Origin: Lineus longissimus
Lineage: Eukaryota; Nemertea; Pilidiophora; Heteronemertea; Lineidae
Assembly: GCF_910592395.1 (NCBI RefSeq)
Contig: NC_088320.1
Coordinates: 13,514,501 to 13,578,500, forward strand
DNA: 64,000 nucleotides
Direction: 5' to 3'
Shown: positions 22,418-35,092 of the stretch, one piece after another
How the letters are laid out: each line of letters begins with the position of its first letter
Numbering within the stretch: position 1 is the first letter of the stretch
Notes under the pieces: model-generated
Database searches by the model: none
Seen by the model: only the letters and a program-made list of their open reading frames with translations
Told to the model about the DNA's origin: nothing
Made by a program: the position numbers and the translations under genes

Positions 22418-25257
22418 GTCTGTTGCGAATCAACCACAAGCTACCGCTGCTACCGAATGAGTTGGAAACAATATTGCTTCGATCATTTGATACGTCCTAT
22501 CATTTCTGCGCGATACAACCCTGGACAAAGAGCCTGTGGGATTAGGCCAACTTTGTCACGCGACTTCTGGAAACTTTTTTTTCCATCACGGGACATGTCC
22601 GATCAGTAGTATGACATTTGGGATTTCCTGTATTCAATAGGTTGTGGACACGATCACTGGAATAATTATCTACAGGCTGTTTCAGAAGATTTTTTGTCAA
22701 CATCGTTTTAGGCCATTGCTGTACGTGGGACAAACCACCAGCGGAGTTTCTTTTGGACCCAATAGAATTTTCAGAAAAGGGCTTTCCCAGTCTCAAGGAA
22801 CTACTGAAGGGAAACCCATTGCATAGTCATTTCACTATCAAAATCACCTGATGTTGTTGTCAGCAATAAATATATACATGTACATGGCTTTATTTAAAAT
22901 TTCATTCTGCATGGCAATCAATAGCTTTGGTAGCTAGGTACAAAAAATATTCTGGCATGTCTGGTGCATCTTAATAGTTGTTGATTATACAACTAAGAAC
23001 CTAAGGAATATCTTCTGAATTTTCGACCTTTGAAGCAGCCTCCAGTTAGCATTGAAACCATGTGCTTATGCAAAACATGAATGGATGAAGTAAGCCTGCT
23101 TATCTCAAAGTAAGCGCAATCTATTTCATGACATCTAGCATGTCTAACTAGTTGCACGAAGTTGTCAGTTCCGTCTATTAAAACAAGTACAGAAGTGGAT
23201 CTAAACTGATGAAAACAAGTGAACGAAGAGGGATAGGCCAGCACATTTTGAAATTGTAGAAACATCCTCTCCTTTTAAAAAAACGGAGATTATGTTTTCA
23301 ACCTTTAAATCAAAATACTTTTTTTTTCTTCTACGGTGAAAGATATGTGGACCGTTTTAACGGGAGAGTATGAACACAATTACATGTACCTTTAAATTAG
23401 AACAGCCTTTTCATGTAAAAAGCGAGTTTGAAAAAATTAAACACTTCTAAATTTTTCTCAATAAATTACCGAAAAATAGATTTTTGCTTCAAAAGCGCAG
23501 CATCCAGAAATCGATGATGATGAGGACGATGATGATGATCATCATCTAATTTGTGCCGTCATCGTCGTTAATTATTTCTAAGATCTAAATACAATGTTTT
23601 GCCCTCATAACGATTAATCCAAATTTTGCCCTCAGGGGCCCGAAACAATGTGGACGTGTTGATGCTTTTGCAGCAGACTGTAGCAGTGCATTGTAAATTT
23701 TGCATATAATAGTTGAACTTCCTGATTGACAATGGCTTAATCAGTTCTCTACAAATACCATCAGGACATGAACAAACGTAATGTAGTGGGATATTCAACA
23801 GTTTTGTGATTCTTGGTTTTTAGAATAGAAAATGGTTTTTCCGAGTAATGAGCATGTTTCGGCCTTCGCTTTAGCGCTGAGTGGTGTGAGATATACCTGA
23901 TCTTATAAACATTGTTGGGAAGGCACCGTCATGCTTAAAACTTATATAATGTTTTATGATATGTACATTGGTTTTGAGCCATCTCATCAGACACGAACTA
24001 AAGCATGTGCCTGTCACAAGTTTGCCATTATTTAGAACTTAATTATTCGGGTAACAATTACACTGTACATAGCGCATGTGCAGAGGACATTTTTCGTCGA
24101 ATTATTGTCGTTCATCGATCAATTACTGTTTTGCACCTATGCTTAGTTTGTAGACTGATTAAAGTGCGCTTTATCATGACTTAGTAAATTGCCCGAAAGT
24201 GCTGTGTGGGATCAAATGACTCTGGCGAAACAGGCGCCCTGAAACCCGCTTAATAGCGCCTATACAGTATAATAATAATAATATTATTGTTATTATTATT
24301 TTCATTTTTATTATCATCAAAACCTCTAAGTAGGAGAACATATACAAAAAGTACAGGTACAGGAACAACATGAAAATACAAACAAATACAGAGCTTAAAA
24401 AGCACGCACCAGTAATCTGACCAGACTCTTCTCAGCTGAGCCGGGGGCGCCGTATCTGTCGTCGAGGAGGAGAGACCTAAGCGAGTCAACTACGCCATAC
24501 TCGCCTACAGAGACGCCACTACCCCTGCAAAGCGAGTGGGGCCAGTCAGAAAAAGCAAGAACAACAGGTGACACAATACGAGACACAGAGTATAAAAGGG
24601 TGCCGACAGCACAGTCGCGCCCGGCTATAAAATCGGTTGGGAGTGCAACATTAATGTCGCGTGCCGGGGATCGCTGCTTAAAAGTCCAATTGTAAAGTAA
24701 AAGTATACTGTTAAGAACAATAGAAGACCCTGATTCAATAGAAATGGCCGCCATAATAAGTTTGCTGTGGTGTGACCGCTAAGGCAAACCGAGCACCCGT
24801 TTGATATTATTACTCGATCTGGAAGCTATTTAACAAATTCAGATCATGATTATTCACGGTAACACTAAAACACCCAGATGTAGCAATCGGTAGAGTGGCA
24901 GTTTTCTAGGCTTTCCCTGGCATCGTTTGGATTATCATTTCCTCGATCAATTAGAATTGTGCTAACATATATGGAGATGTAATTTTCTAATCCTTCTCAT
25001 ACTTGATGAAGGAACAGTTTGTGCCGTAAGCTTGTATCGGGTCCTCGGACCAAATAACAGTTGATCATGAAAAATGTGTTATCTTCTCTATTTTCCTGTT
25101 GTGTAGTAGATCGAGTATCTCCTTGGTACCAAAGAGAGAATTATCCTTTCTTGTTCGATGGTTCACTGACCAAAGATCTCCTGAGTGACCTTTAAACCTT
25201 TTTGTAGATGGTTATTTCTGATAAGCTATAGTACCTTATATTATTAGTTAGGCGAAT
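22418..25257. other. Intergenic; MPEG1 5' flank and AT repeats
   Basis: No TATA box is obvious upstream of the MPEG1 start. A (GAT)n tract lies at 23514-23545 and a (TAA)n tract at 24270-24300. A 119-codon minus-strand frame (24754-24395) begins with a true ATG and is followed by the AT-rich tail, like a decayed LINE 3' end, but no family motif can be recognised. Confidence 0.4.
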
Positions 25258-25281
25258 TTGGCAATACTGCATAATGTCATC

Positions 25282-25525
25282 ATGCAGTGTTTCTCTTTTG
25301 GCATCGGCGAGAGCGACACCTGCATATGCAACCACGAGCCCATGACTGCTGAGCACATACTAGGAAGATGCTCAAGTTTTGCAGACCTGAGGAAGGAGAC
25401 CTGGCCAGAGGGAGCACGAATCCATGACCAGTTATATGGAGATCTCCAGCAGCTACGCAGGACCACCGACTTTATAATAAAATCCGGACTGACTGTCTAA
25501 AACGTGGTGAACGAAAGAAGAAGAA
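25282..25525 (+). mobile_element. LINE 3' end fragment
   Basis: The frame ends CICNHEPMTAEHILGRC, a Cys/His knuckle typical of the C-terminus of non-LTR retrotransposon ORF2. It is followed by a stop (25498-25500), about 20 bases of 3' UTR and a (GAA)n tail at 25513-25527. It is severely 5' truncated. Its tail matches that of the SINE at 12.3 kb in style. Confidence 0.7.
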
Positions 25526-25914
25526 GAAGTGTTTTTCTCATTGTTTAGTGAAGGCTTAAACACAGACGCGACAATAATTTTCGCGAAGTTCTAAAATATG
25601 GAAAAGCATTTAACAAATGTGAATGATATTGGGCTATCGATACAGGTCTTCCTGTGACCATGCTGTGACAGAGGCCGACCATATATTTCAGCCAATGAAT
25701 GCCCCCCTAACAGAACATTGTATTACAGTGTATATACAGACAGTGTAGACTTCACCATTTGTGTGCTTGAGTCAGTACGTCCTGTCTTGTTCTGCATGTC
25801 CGTGTTGCATGGGCTGAACTTTTCTTGTGTCCCCACCAAAACGGATGTGCATCACAACTACCAATATTACAGTCCTTGACATCTGTATCGGGAGGCATTT
25901 TATAATCAGACTCA

Positions 25915-27732
25915 TCATCATCATCATCATCGATCGACTGCGCAGCAGGCGGCCACAAGCTTCCTCCAACCAACCCTATCCTGGGCCGATTCCTCAATTT
26001 GTTTTTGTTCCAGCGGTCCTATGGGAGATTTGATATACGTCAGATAAGGCATTCGCTGGCGGCCAGGGCGTCTCCTGCGGTGCGTCGGTTGGTATAGTGC
26101 ATACAATCTAGCTGGCTCATTGCTTGGCATCCGTAAAATATGTCCCAGGAACGTCAATTGGCGGAGGTGCACACAATGTATTAGGGGGGTGCACTTCACC
26201 AGTGAGTACACTGTTGTATTTGATACATGGTCGGTCCGCTTGATATTTAACATGATCCTGTAGCATGATTTTTGCAAACGCGTTGATGTTATTTTCCATG
26301 TGTTTGGTAATCACCCAGGACTCACATCCGTATAACAGTACGGTGAGGCAGGTGGTAGTGAAGAGGCGCACTTTTGTACTGATCGATATGGTTTGACTTC
26401 TCCAGAGTTTCTCAAACTTCCAGAAGGTAGACCAGGCGAGGGCTTTTCTTCTCTTCAGGTCAGCTGCACTTGAGTCCACCATGGAGCCCAGATACTTGAA
26501 GTCAGTCACATGCTGTATGGGTTCTCCATATACTTTTAGTGGTGTACTTGTATCGCAGTGGCGTGTCATGTACTCTGTTTTTGGGACGTTTATCATCAAT
26601 CCGATGTCTTTGGCACTGTCCGTCGTTCTGTCGATCTGATGCTGTGCGTGTGGTGTTATAGACTCCATGAGTGCGATATCATCTGCGAAGTCCAGATCAT
26701 TGAGCCGCCTTGCAGGATATCGCCTAGAAGCGCGGGGATGAGTTACAACTCCACTGTCACCACCTAAGGTGGCCTTTTGCAGCAGGAAGTCTACCAAGAT
26801 GATGAATAGGAATGGAGCAAGAACATCACCCTGGAGCACTCCGGTCGTGACACCAAAGGTTTCCGAGATGCCACCATTGACTGTTACAGCGCTTTGGGAG
26901 TCTGTGTACAGGACCTTTATGGCGTCCACTAACTTCTTCGGGATTCCATAGCTGCGCAGGATGGCAAACATAGCAGTCCTGTTGATGGAGTCAAAGGCCT
27001 TCCTAAAGTCAATGAAAGTGACATTCAGTGGGAGTTGTTGGTCCTGGAAGCCCTCCATAATCCTTCGTAGGGTATGTGTCTGCTGGATACAGCTTCTTCC
27101 CCTCCGGAAGCCAGCCTGGTTATTTCTCAGGAGTGGATCGACTTGATCGCGGATTCTATTGAAAAGAATCTTGTTGTAGACCTTGGCAGCGATGGACATG
27201 AGACTGATTCCCTGTATTTGGTCATCATGAATAGGTTTCCCTTCTTTGGCAGAGGAACGATGATGTTTGTAGTCCACTGTTTGGGGGGCTGCAGAGTTGT
27301 GTACACCTCGACACAGAACTTGTGGATGACTTCAGCCATTGGGGCTCCACCTCCTTGGAGAGCTTCTGCGGTTATGGCACAATCCAGACCTGCGGCACGG
27401 TTCTTTTTCATCGCGGCAATGGCTTTCTCTGTCTCCCTCCGTGTTGGTGGGTCGGTGCATATTGGTAGGTCTTCATCAGCTGGGTGTGGGAGATTGTCTG
27501 ATGTGTGTCCTGTGCTGTTGTTAAGCAAGGAGCTGAAGTACTTTCCCCATTCTTCAAGGAGCTCGTGGTCGTTTGATGGCTGTGTTCCATCGAGTTTCTT
27601 GACCTTGGTGGCCGAGTTCTGATTTTTCCCAGAGAGGGCATGGATCAACTTCCAGGTCATACTATACTGGCCTCTCTTGTTCGCCTCCTCCAGCTCCTCT
27701 AGCTGCTTGTCCAGACTAATAACCTTTAACAA
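25915..27732 (-). mobile_element. Non-LTR retrotransposon (LINE), 5' truncated, RT-coding
   Basis: Three overlapping minus-strand frames together cover the thumb-linker to the C-terminus of an ORF2. Motifs include NNQAGFRRGRSC, FIDFRKAFDSI, TGVLQGDVLAPFLF, the catalytic FADD (LDFADDIALM) and YGCESWVI. A basic C-terminus (GHILRMP, RRRRPGRQR, GWRKLV) follows, then a (GAT)n tail at 25913-25932. The frame shifts near 27200 and 26200, and the endonuclease domain is missing, so the copy is dead. Clade is uncertain. Confidence 0.88.
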
Positions 27733-28137
27733 TGCATCTTATGATTGAGAGTCGGCCTCCCCATATTGTTTTTCTGGTGAACAGAGAAATGAAGCGTAGG
27801 AACACTCTTTTAAATATTTGTAATATGTTTGATCTTTTGAAAAACCTTGGTTTTTCGGCCAGCACAAATATGCACTCCTGCGTGGAGGTGCAGCGACGCG
27901 ACAAAGCAGAGTAAGAAGGTTTCCACAGTCTCAAAAACCTCTACGGGGTGTGTATTTTGTTTCCGAAAGATTTCCTAAGATTTTTTCAGAACCTCACCAA
28001 CATTTATTTCTAATGCTAAGAGTACGTGTGCCCTATATTAACAATAGTTTAGATGGTGCAACCATTTTCAACCATTCCACTGCTGCATCGAACACACAAG
28101 TTTATCTTTGTCAAAAAATCTTTTTTTCTTATTTCAG

Positions 28138-29186
28138 GTAGGGGTGTTTTCACTCAAGTCCTTTTTGAAAAAGGTGACTTCCTCTTGATTTGCAAGGGGG
28201 AGATGATAAAAACAGCTGAAGCTGAAATTAGAGAAGAACGTTACAAAGAGGCTGGTTTAGGAAGCTTCATGTATTTTTTCAAATTCAGAAGTGAAACGAT
28301 GTGGTAAGTTTTAATGTGTTTGCATTTAAAAATTATGCGGTTAAAGGGAATTTCGCACGACAATCGATTCAGCCTACTTTTTACATTTTCCTGGGCGGTG
28401 AAAATGAACCGTCTCATTTCCTGTTTGGCGCAGATCAGTGAGCTAGGTTAGACATAATAAACATTAAGACAATAAGGCCCGCAAGCAATAGGGTGCCATT
28501 CAGGAACTTGCCTACGACTTGATGAAGCATCAATTGCTTTGATACCGACTGACACGCGGGAGGGACAATGCATTGCTCATACGAATTCGAATGTTGGAGA
28601 TGAGTAAAGAGTATCTGTATTGTTTTAGATCAGAACGTCACACGCCTTCCAAACAGCTTCGAACATTGTCATCCAGTTGCTCCTTCCTGACATAGCTATA
28701 TATTATGAGTTAAACAATTATTTGTGAATATGCACTGAGATTTTGTCAGGGAGCAGGTACAATCTGGACTACCAACATATGTCGTGAATATTTGCATTCT
28801 ACAACTTTCAGACAATATATTAATTACATAGGAGAGTTTGTTCCACCCGAACTTTGAGCTTTCCATTACTGTATATTGTAATGCATTTTTTATACGAGGT
28901 TTGATTGCTGAGGGTAATTACTTTGCAAGGCTAATTTATTTGTTTGAATTTCAGTGTCGATGCAACACGAGACGATGGAAGTCTTGGGCGCTTAGTGAAT
29001 GATGGCGTGAACGGGTCGGACAATTGTTCAATGAGAATGGTGGCGAATGAAGGGAAGCCATATTTGGCTTTATTTGCCAGCAGGAACATTGGCATTGGCG
29101 AGGAATTACGATACGATTATGGTGTTACAGATCTACCATGGGGAACATTTGACAAGCCATTAAGCTTTGTTTTTATCAATAATTAG
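28138..29186 (+). CDS. SET-domain protein, KMT5A (SETD8)-like, C-terminal exons
   Basis: Two spliced exons encode a SET domain of the KMT5A type, whose best known member monomethylates histone H4 lysine 20. Exon a is 28138-28303 (acceptor TTTCAG, donor GTAAGT) with GRGVF, FEKGDFLL and YFFKF. Exon b is 28955-29186 (acceptor TTTCAG) with CVDATR, LGRLVND, LALFASRNIGIGEEL and YDYG, then a stop. The junction forms the C of CVDATR in phase 2. The usual NHS substrate/cofactor motif reads ND here, as in divergent KMT5A-like paralogues, so activity is uncertain. The first base of the GRGVF glycine codon comes from an upstream exon that was not found; a LINE lies just upstream at 25.9-27.7 kb and may have separated or disrupted it. 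Confidence 0.82.
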
Positions 29187-29945
29187 ACTCTGTCGTAGTG
29201 TGGCATGACACCAAGGGAAAATCAGTTTTTCTTGGATGATTCAATTGACCTCTGACAAATTCATTGGCACTCTAAACTCACAAATAGAAACGAAGACTCA
29301 AGTTCTTTTAAACAGACTACTCGTGCATTTTAGCACACATAGAACTGGTGATATTATTGATGCATAAAAATCCAAGAATATGAGAGGTCTCCCCTTTTTG
29401 TGTATGAACTTTCTGAACGTTGAACTAATTACGTTTAAGTGGACACGAAGTGCGATCGGCTATGCTGAAGGCCGGTCCACTTAAAAAAGGTCCAGTTCGA
29501 CATAAGGTTGAAAATGCCTCTTTCTGAAAGAAATGTCCCCATAACTATGGCATTTTCGATACAAAGAAGGACCAAGTGATTTTTAAACTACCAGTCTAAT
29601 GTTGTTATTTTTTCATGCAAGTGCCCCCACCGAAATATGATTGGTAGAACAGGTCGCGACGCCATGATCATGGAGCGAGACAGACAAATGTGTATGTGTT
29701 CACTATCATGACACCAAGCATTACATTTGTTGCATTTCATATTTCCCGCGTTTGACGTCATGATTCAGCCATATGCTGTCAAATCTTCTCAGTTAAACTC
29801 TTATCCTAAATTAAAGAATTGTTTTGTACTAATCGCATGCAATTATTTATAAAAGCAAGTACAATTGTGGCATATGTGTATTTTATCGAATGTTATTTTT
29901 AGATTTTGCAACAATCGTCATTCGTTCGCAGCGCCATCCGTCATC

Positions 29946-30128
29946 ATGCCGCCATTTGAAGTGCATCGATATTCCCTGCGTCCTCGCCCATGTCGCCCCG
30001 GTCCTGATCGCACAAGAAGGACGTGTTCTGGATGTTACGATACGAGGTTGCGTAGCAGTAAGAAGAAGACAACGCCGACCTTTTGGCCTGTAGAAGTCGA
30101 TGACTACGACTTCGATACCAATAAGTAA
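29946..30128 (+). CDS. Small basic ORF, unrecognised
   Basis: A 60-codon frame starts at an ATG and is rich in Arg/Cys near RPRPCRPGPDRTRRTCSGCY, ending DDYDFDTNK. It follows a possible acceptor (TTATTTTTAG at ~29901). The 17 bases around its stop recur at the stop of the exon at 30659-30755, which hints at a duplicated terminal exon. No family is recognised. Confidence 0.25.
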   Translation: MPPFEVHRYSLRPRPCRPGPDRTRRTCSGCYDTRLRSSKKKTTPTFWPVEVDDYDFDTNK

Positions 30129-30170
30129 CAGATGCTTGATTGTACATTACCTGTTACATTAATCTTCAAT

Positions 30171-30755
30171 ATGATGAAGGAAGTTATCTTAACGGAAGAA
30201 GAAGAGAAGAAGAAGTAAGACCTCGAAACATTCAATGCTCCCATGTATTCACATGTGTTACATGTATCATGTGCATGCTGAGTGCATTCTCCTGTACATT
30301 CTGACATTTGCATTGTGTGCATCATTGTCGTAGAGCATGTGTCATTCACATTTGTCCACAAGTTCTGTAGGTCTACTCATTGGTAGTCCCCAGTCTACTT
30401 CTGGATAGGGCCTTAGACTTAGTGGGAGCTACCTCATCGATCAGTATAGCCTACCTTACCATTCTTTTACATGTCGGAAGAGCATGAATAATGAAGCGGC
30501 CGAAGGAAGGGTGACCTGCCGATCGAGTGAGCCTAAAGTCCTGACTGTTCCAGGTGGTATGTATTGTGTGGAGGGGGGAGGGGGGGGGGGGGGAATCAAT
30601 GCAACATCAAATATTTCAATATCGACATACAGCATACATGTATCTTTTATCTTTCCAGGTATTGTGTCCACTATATCGGCTACAGTACCAAATGGGACCA
30701 GTGGGTTGATCATGGAGATGTCAAGTCGCAATACTTCAACAGAACAGATGCTTGA
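30171..30755 (+). CDS. Chromo-barrel-like terminal exons, partial gene
   Basis: Exon A (coding part from about 30171 to 30214) encodes EVILTEEEEKK and ends at the donor GTAAGA. Exon B (30659-30755, acceptor TTTCCAG) completes the split codon and encodes YCVHYIGYSTKWDQWVDHG, then a stop at 30753-30755. YVHYxGxxxxWDxWV is the core of chromo-barrel (Tudor-knot) domains as in MRG15/MSL3/MYST proteins, which bind nucleic acid or methyl-lysine. An AATAAA at 31111-31116 gives a plausible 3' end. Upstream exons were not identified, and the exon A reading has a stop shortly upstream (30126-30128), so a start within A or another splice is needed. This could be a fragment. Confidence 0.45.
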
Positions 30756-32065
30756 TTGTATCTCACTTTAGTTTGGCATATCTTGGAACCTCATCCTTAT
30801 TTCCATTAGGCCCTGAATGGGTCTCAGTTTCTGGGATATTGTGCCACTTCACAGGGGGAAACTTTGCACTTTTGGAATCGGCACCCCTAAATTTCCCTAA
30901 AACACCAATTTTGTCCTGGTTCCCAGATATGTCAAACTGAACTGTACGTGTACTTGGCCCATGGCACCCTGAATTTAGAGTTTTGGATTCTATGTAAATT
31001 TCTTTATGTTTTAAATGTTGAATGGGTGGCATTTTTTGTGGTCACCCTGAATATGTTCTTTTATTTATGTCCAATCATTCAATATCTGAAGTGTAATCTT
31101 TTAAGTTTTGAATAAAAATCATTGATTTGTATTGTTTCTAAATGGTTGCTCATATTGTCTTTTCTCAGGTTGACTCATCTGCAGAATAATGATGTCACAT
31201 TGTCATCTCCAAGTGCCTTGACCCAAGTCATGGAATGAGGACATTCCTTCGCCTGGTTGTTCAAAACAAGTTTGACAACAATGCCACTTTTTCTGAAAAA
31301 ACAACCCTGCCCCTGCCCCTGACCCTGCTCCCCCCTCCCTCCCTCCAGGACAACCATCCAACCCCTTGGAGATGTTCTTCTAGTGTCCACAGTAAGACCT
31401 TTTGGAGGGCAGATGCCCATAAGGAAGAATCTTAGGTGCAATTGGAAAATTTCTCCCTCCCCCCCCCCCCCCTTCACCCTTCACCCTTCAGGCACAGCCT
31501 AGGACAATCCCAGTCACTTGGGACTATAGATTAGGAAGCTCAGACATTGATCAATGAGAGTAAAATCCCATGTTAAATAGGTAACGTCTGCTGTTACAAG
31601 CACAAAAGAGCCTGTGTTGAAGTAGAAAATTAGACAAAATGCAGTGAATTTTCTGAAGAAAAACATCAAAAGATCTGGTTCTAAATCTCCATAGAATGCC
31701 ATGATTTTTTTACTGGACGTCCCCAAAATACAAAGAAATTCAGTTCCACTGCTACTCGTGAGATGGCGTGGGTGAGGCATTTTCTAAAAATCAACTTCAC
31801 ATTCGACTTCGCCATTTCAAGCCGCTTTTCCATTAAAAATATGACGATCTCGTAAATATCTGAATACAGGCCCGGTAGGGATAGGCCATAAAAATTAAAG
31901 CTAATGCCTTTCTGACATGTAAAAGATGTTGAAATTTCATTCGGGACTGCTACACCTGTGAATTTATTGGCCCCATCGTAGCGACGAGACGAAATCCTCA
32001 TTTTCCACTGTTTCCCAACGTCGGTCGGAACTAAAATTGTAGATGGCGCTCGCAACAAATGCAAC

Positions 32066-32245
32066 CCGGTGTAACATCTGTGGTTGTTCCCCATGTGTCA
32101 GTGTTCCCAAACAATAGGCAGCTAGAGAGACCACGACTTTTCAATAGGGGGGATACACAGACAAACTTGTCAATCTATTTTTGAGCGTTCCCAAACAATG
32201 AGGGGAAACACTCAAAAACAGAAACACTCAAAAACATTACACCGG
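32066..32245. mobile_element. MITE, CCGGTGTAAC family, copy A
   Basis: It starts CCGGTGTAACATCTGTGGTT and ends CATTACACCGG, inverted to the start. Its first ~140 bases match 61039-61180 closely. The right half is reduced to a degenerate AAACACTCAAAAAC repeat, so it is a deleted version of the fully palindromic copy B. Confidence 0.8.
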
Positions 32246-32298
32246 TGTCACGATATGAAACGAACCTAATGTACCTTGCGTCAATTTGAGTGACGTTA

Positions 32299-32676
32299 AT
32301 GCAAGTACCAATTCGTGTCTTGTCCCCCCCCCCCCCCCTCCTCAAGGGTACGACACCTTATCACCCTATAACGACATCTTAAGGCTCAAGCATCACCCTT
32401 TTTTCACCAAGGCTACTTTTTCTTTCGTCAAGACATCACCATCAACAATATATCAGTTGTCACCGTCATATAAAGTAACCGGACTAATTTTACTGGGTAA
32501 GGCTGTATGTTCGACAAGACATCGACACATTAGCATCCTTATTCTTTTCAGCTTCGCCAAATTTTCACTGAAGGAAATATAAACACTACTTAAGCATCGG
32601 CAAAGATTAGTGGTGATAGCTCAACTACCCTTGAGGAGGGGGGGGGGGGATACAAGAAACGAATTGATACTTGCAT
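32299..32676. mobile_element. MITE with C/G homopolymer inside its inverted termini
   Basis: The left end ATGCAAGTACCAATTCGTGT is inverted at the right end (ACGAATTGATACTTGCAT). Both inverted termini contain a homopolymer (15 C at 32324-32338; 12 G at 32638-32649) followed by CTCCTCAAGGGTA or its complement. The interior of ~270 bp has no coding signal. Termini total about 50 bp. Confidence 0.75.
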
Positions 32677-32959
32677 AATATCATCGCCGACTCCGTAAGC
32701 GAGTTGATTTCCATTTTTGTGCGTTTTATTATTAGTTTCAACGTGATTTCCCGTTCCGACCCGCGGCATGGCGGACGGAATAACGACGTGGGCGTCCTCA
32801 AGTCACAATCGCGTCAGGTTCTGACTTCGATGTACTCGGGATGACTTCTCGTCCTCGTCGAAACCGTAAAAGCGTGTAGCGGCCGAGTCCGCGATCACCC
32901 GGAACTTGTTTTCTTGGGGACTGGGGTCAATCTTAGACTCCCTTTCAAACAACTCGCTG

Positions 32960-33005
32960 CAACAATATATAAATCGAGGAGATGCAAACCATTAGACCCA
33001 TATAG
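32960..33005 (+). promoter_or_regulatory. Possible TATA promoter
   Basis: AATATATAAATCG at about 32967 lies in a GC-richer patch (32750-33200) with CpG-containing sequence and no repeat identity. It could drive an upstream non-coding exon of the HtrL/YibB gene, whose start codon is 2.1 kb downstream. This rests only on the motif. Confidence 0.25.
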
Positions 33006-33810
33006 CAGAGAGTCGGTACGGCGTTTCCCTGCGGGAAAACTACGTTAACACCGTGGCCAGCTGGTTATATCCGATTGTGAAGTCAGTTACGCTGGGGCGG
33101 GCAATTGGTGTTTTTTGGGACGTTTCCGTCCTCTGCTTACCATCAGCACTAGCGGATAATTTGAATTACCAGATACCTGCTGCGGCCGTATGGGTTCAGG
33201 ATGCCGCTACGATCTAACTGAATATCGAGCACACATTAGACATCGCAGGGACCATTGTCAAAAGGAAACGACGACGATCGTGTTTGTGCGAATGGGGCGT
33301 GGCATGTGTCTCGAGCATGCCAGTTCCTTTTAAAATAAACGAATGGTCTTTGATTGGACAGTTGGTGATACACAACTCGATGAGCCAAGTAACCATGGTC
33401 GAGTTTGTCTGGGAGCCGAGGGCAGAGTAGTAGTGTCACGTGGTATTACGTCATGCTTGAATGAATATCCTAATTTTCTCCGAAATTGTTACAGGAAGCA
33501 CTACGGTCGTACATTGTATCGATTGGACACCGTCAGTATACTAAAACCTGCTCAAATATGCTGCTACTCCAAATAGCTACAAAATGGGCCATCTGCAGGG
33601 AAGGTAAATACTCATGACATTTATTCATTGAGTAATGAGAATGCAACATAAATTAGTGTAAACAGATGTCAGATGTTTGTGTTATAATTATTATTGGCTC
33701 AGATAATAATTCCCTTGCGGACGGGGTATTTGGGCTTATCGCAAACAGCAGAATGCGAAACGCAAATTAGCGATATGCCGACCTCATGATCATCAGTGGA
33801 AGTCCTGTCC

Positions 33811-34246
33811 GAGACAAGACCACTAATGAATATTCATAGGTCGAGGCCTATCAATTAGACGAGTGCATGTTTTTAACTCTCTAGCACATATTTGGAGAGG
33901 TATTGAAAAAATATTTGCTGTGGCAAGTCTACAGATATAAAGAAATAATTTGATGAAAAAATTAATTTCGAATTTTGCTAATTGGGTAATAGGGGGCGTG
34001 TTTTGAGTTTTTTCTGCCAGTTGGCTGAAAAGAGTGGAAATATCAAAGTCTGTCTAATTTGTCGATTATCAAAAAATTTCCGTGGTCAACTACCAGTTTA
34101 TTTTTCACCATTTACTTGCCCGACTCTCCGGAATAACATAATCTAAATTTCAGATTCACAACCCCACGCAGTATTTGATGCGTCGCGGTCAAACATTGAC
34201 AATTTAAAGGCTAAAAGGCTTAAAAAATCAATTGTGGTCTTGTCTC
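33811..34246 (+). mobile_element. MITE, GAGACAAGACCAC family, copy A
   Basis: Inverted termini GAGACAAGACCAC...GTGGTCTTGTCTC bound 436 bp. GTCC flanks both sides (33807-33810, 34247-34250), a 4 bp target duplication. The interior matches, in inverse orientation, the copy at 39112-39554. No coding capacity. Confidence 0.88.
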
Positions 34247-35092
34247 GTCCGCCACAGATATATGGAACATGTATGAAGAGGGGAATATTCATGAGATTAT
34301 AATGAGCCGGATATTTGCCTTCGCGATATGAAATGACGAATTTCTATTTTAGCCTGGTATGCAGAAAGGTGGATATAATATTATAAAAGCAAAGTATGAT
34401 TGTTCCCGAGATATTGCCATGGAAAATGTTTGCATAACACGATCAAAGTGTGCTCATTGGTGACTTTACTTAAAAGAAACTGTGTCCAATGCGTGCGATG
34501 TGCATCGTCGTCAAGCAACCTCCTCGTAATGTCAACGACAAATATATCATCATATTGGAACTACATGTAGTCTGATCCTTGTCCCAGTGCTCTGTTTTGA
34601 ATACGATAGCACCACTGCGACTTGTTGGTAGTATGTCATAGGGTATTTGAAACAGGGCTGACCGGTCGTTCAAACATGGCGGACGGGCGTTATCTAACTT
34701 TGCCGCAAGGGTTTTTATGCATAAGAGGTTTAAAATCTTAGCTCACAGAGAGACCATCTAAGTTGCATTGGTTAGCCTGCCTCTTCAATAGAGGAAAACA
34801 TGAACGTAGACAATGTCTGCGGAAAAAAAGTGCCTGAAAATTCAGCACACATACATGCCCACATTAACCCCGACAAGATGTGCCAACTGGCGGCAGACAT
34901 TGATAATGCGCTCGACAGTTTTATTCTTTAATGACCAGGTGTCGTCCAATTAGATGTGTCACATGACCCACGCTTCACCAGCTGCACCATTTATTGCAAA
35001 ATGTGACAGGGTATTTCGAGCGAGGACCTCTACGATTCATATCGGATACTTTACTAACCAGACCGTGTTTCTACGATACGAAACAAGACAAC

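Noticed and set aside
24395-24754. 119-residue minus-strand protein starting at a true ATG
   Set aside because: No recognisable domain; the AT-rich tail suggests a decayed retroelement 3' end, but evidence is too thin to name it.
27732-27914. Upstream exon of the SET gene ending near GTAAGA at 27911
   Set aside because: Joining it to the exon at 28138 gives the wrong phase or an immediate stop, so it cannot supply the missing exon.
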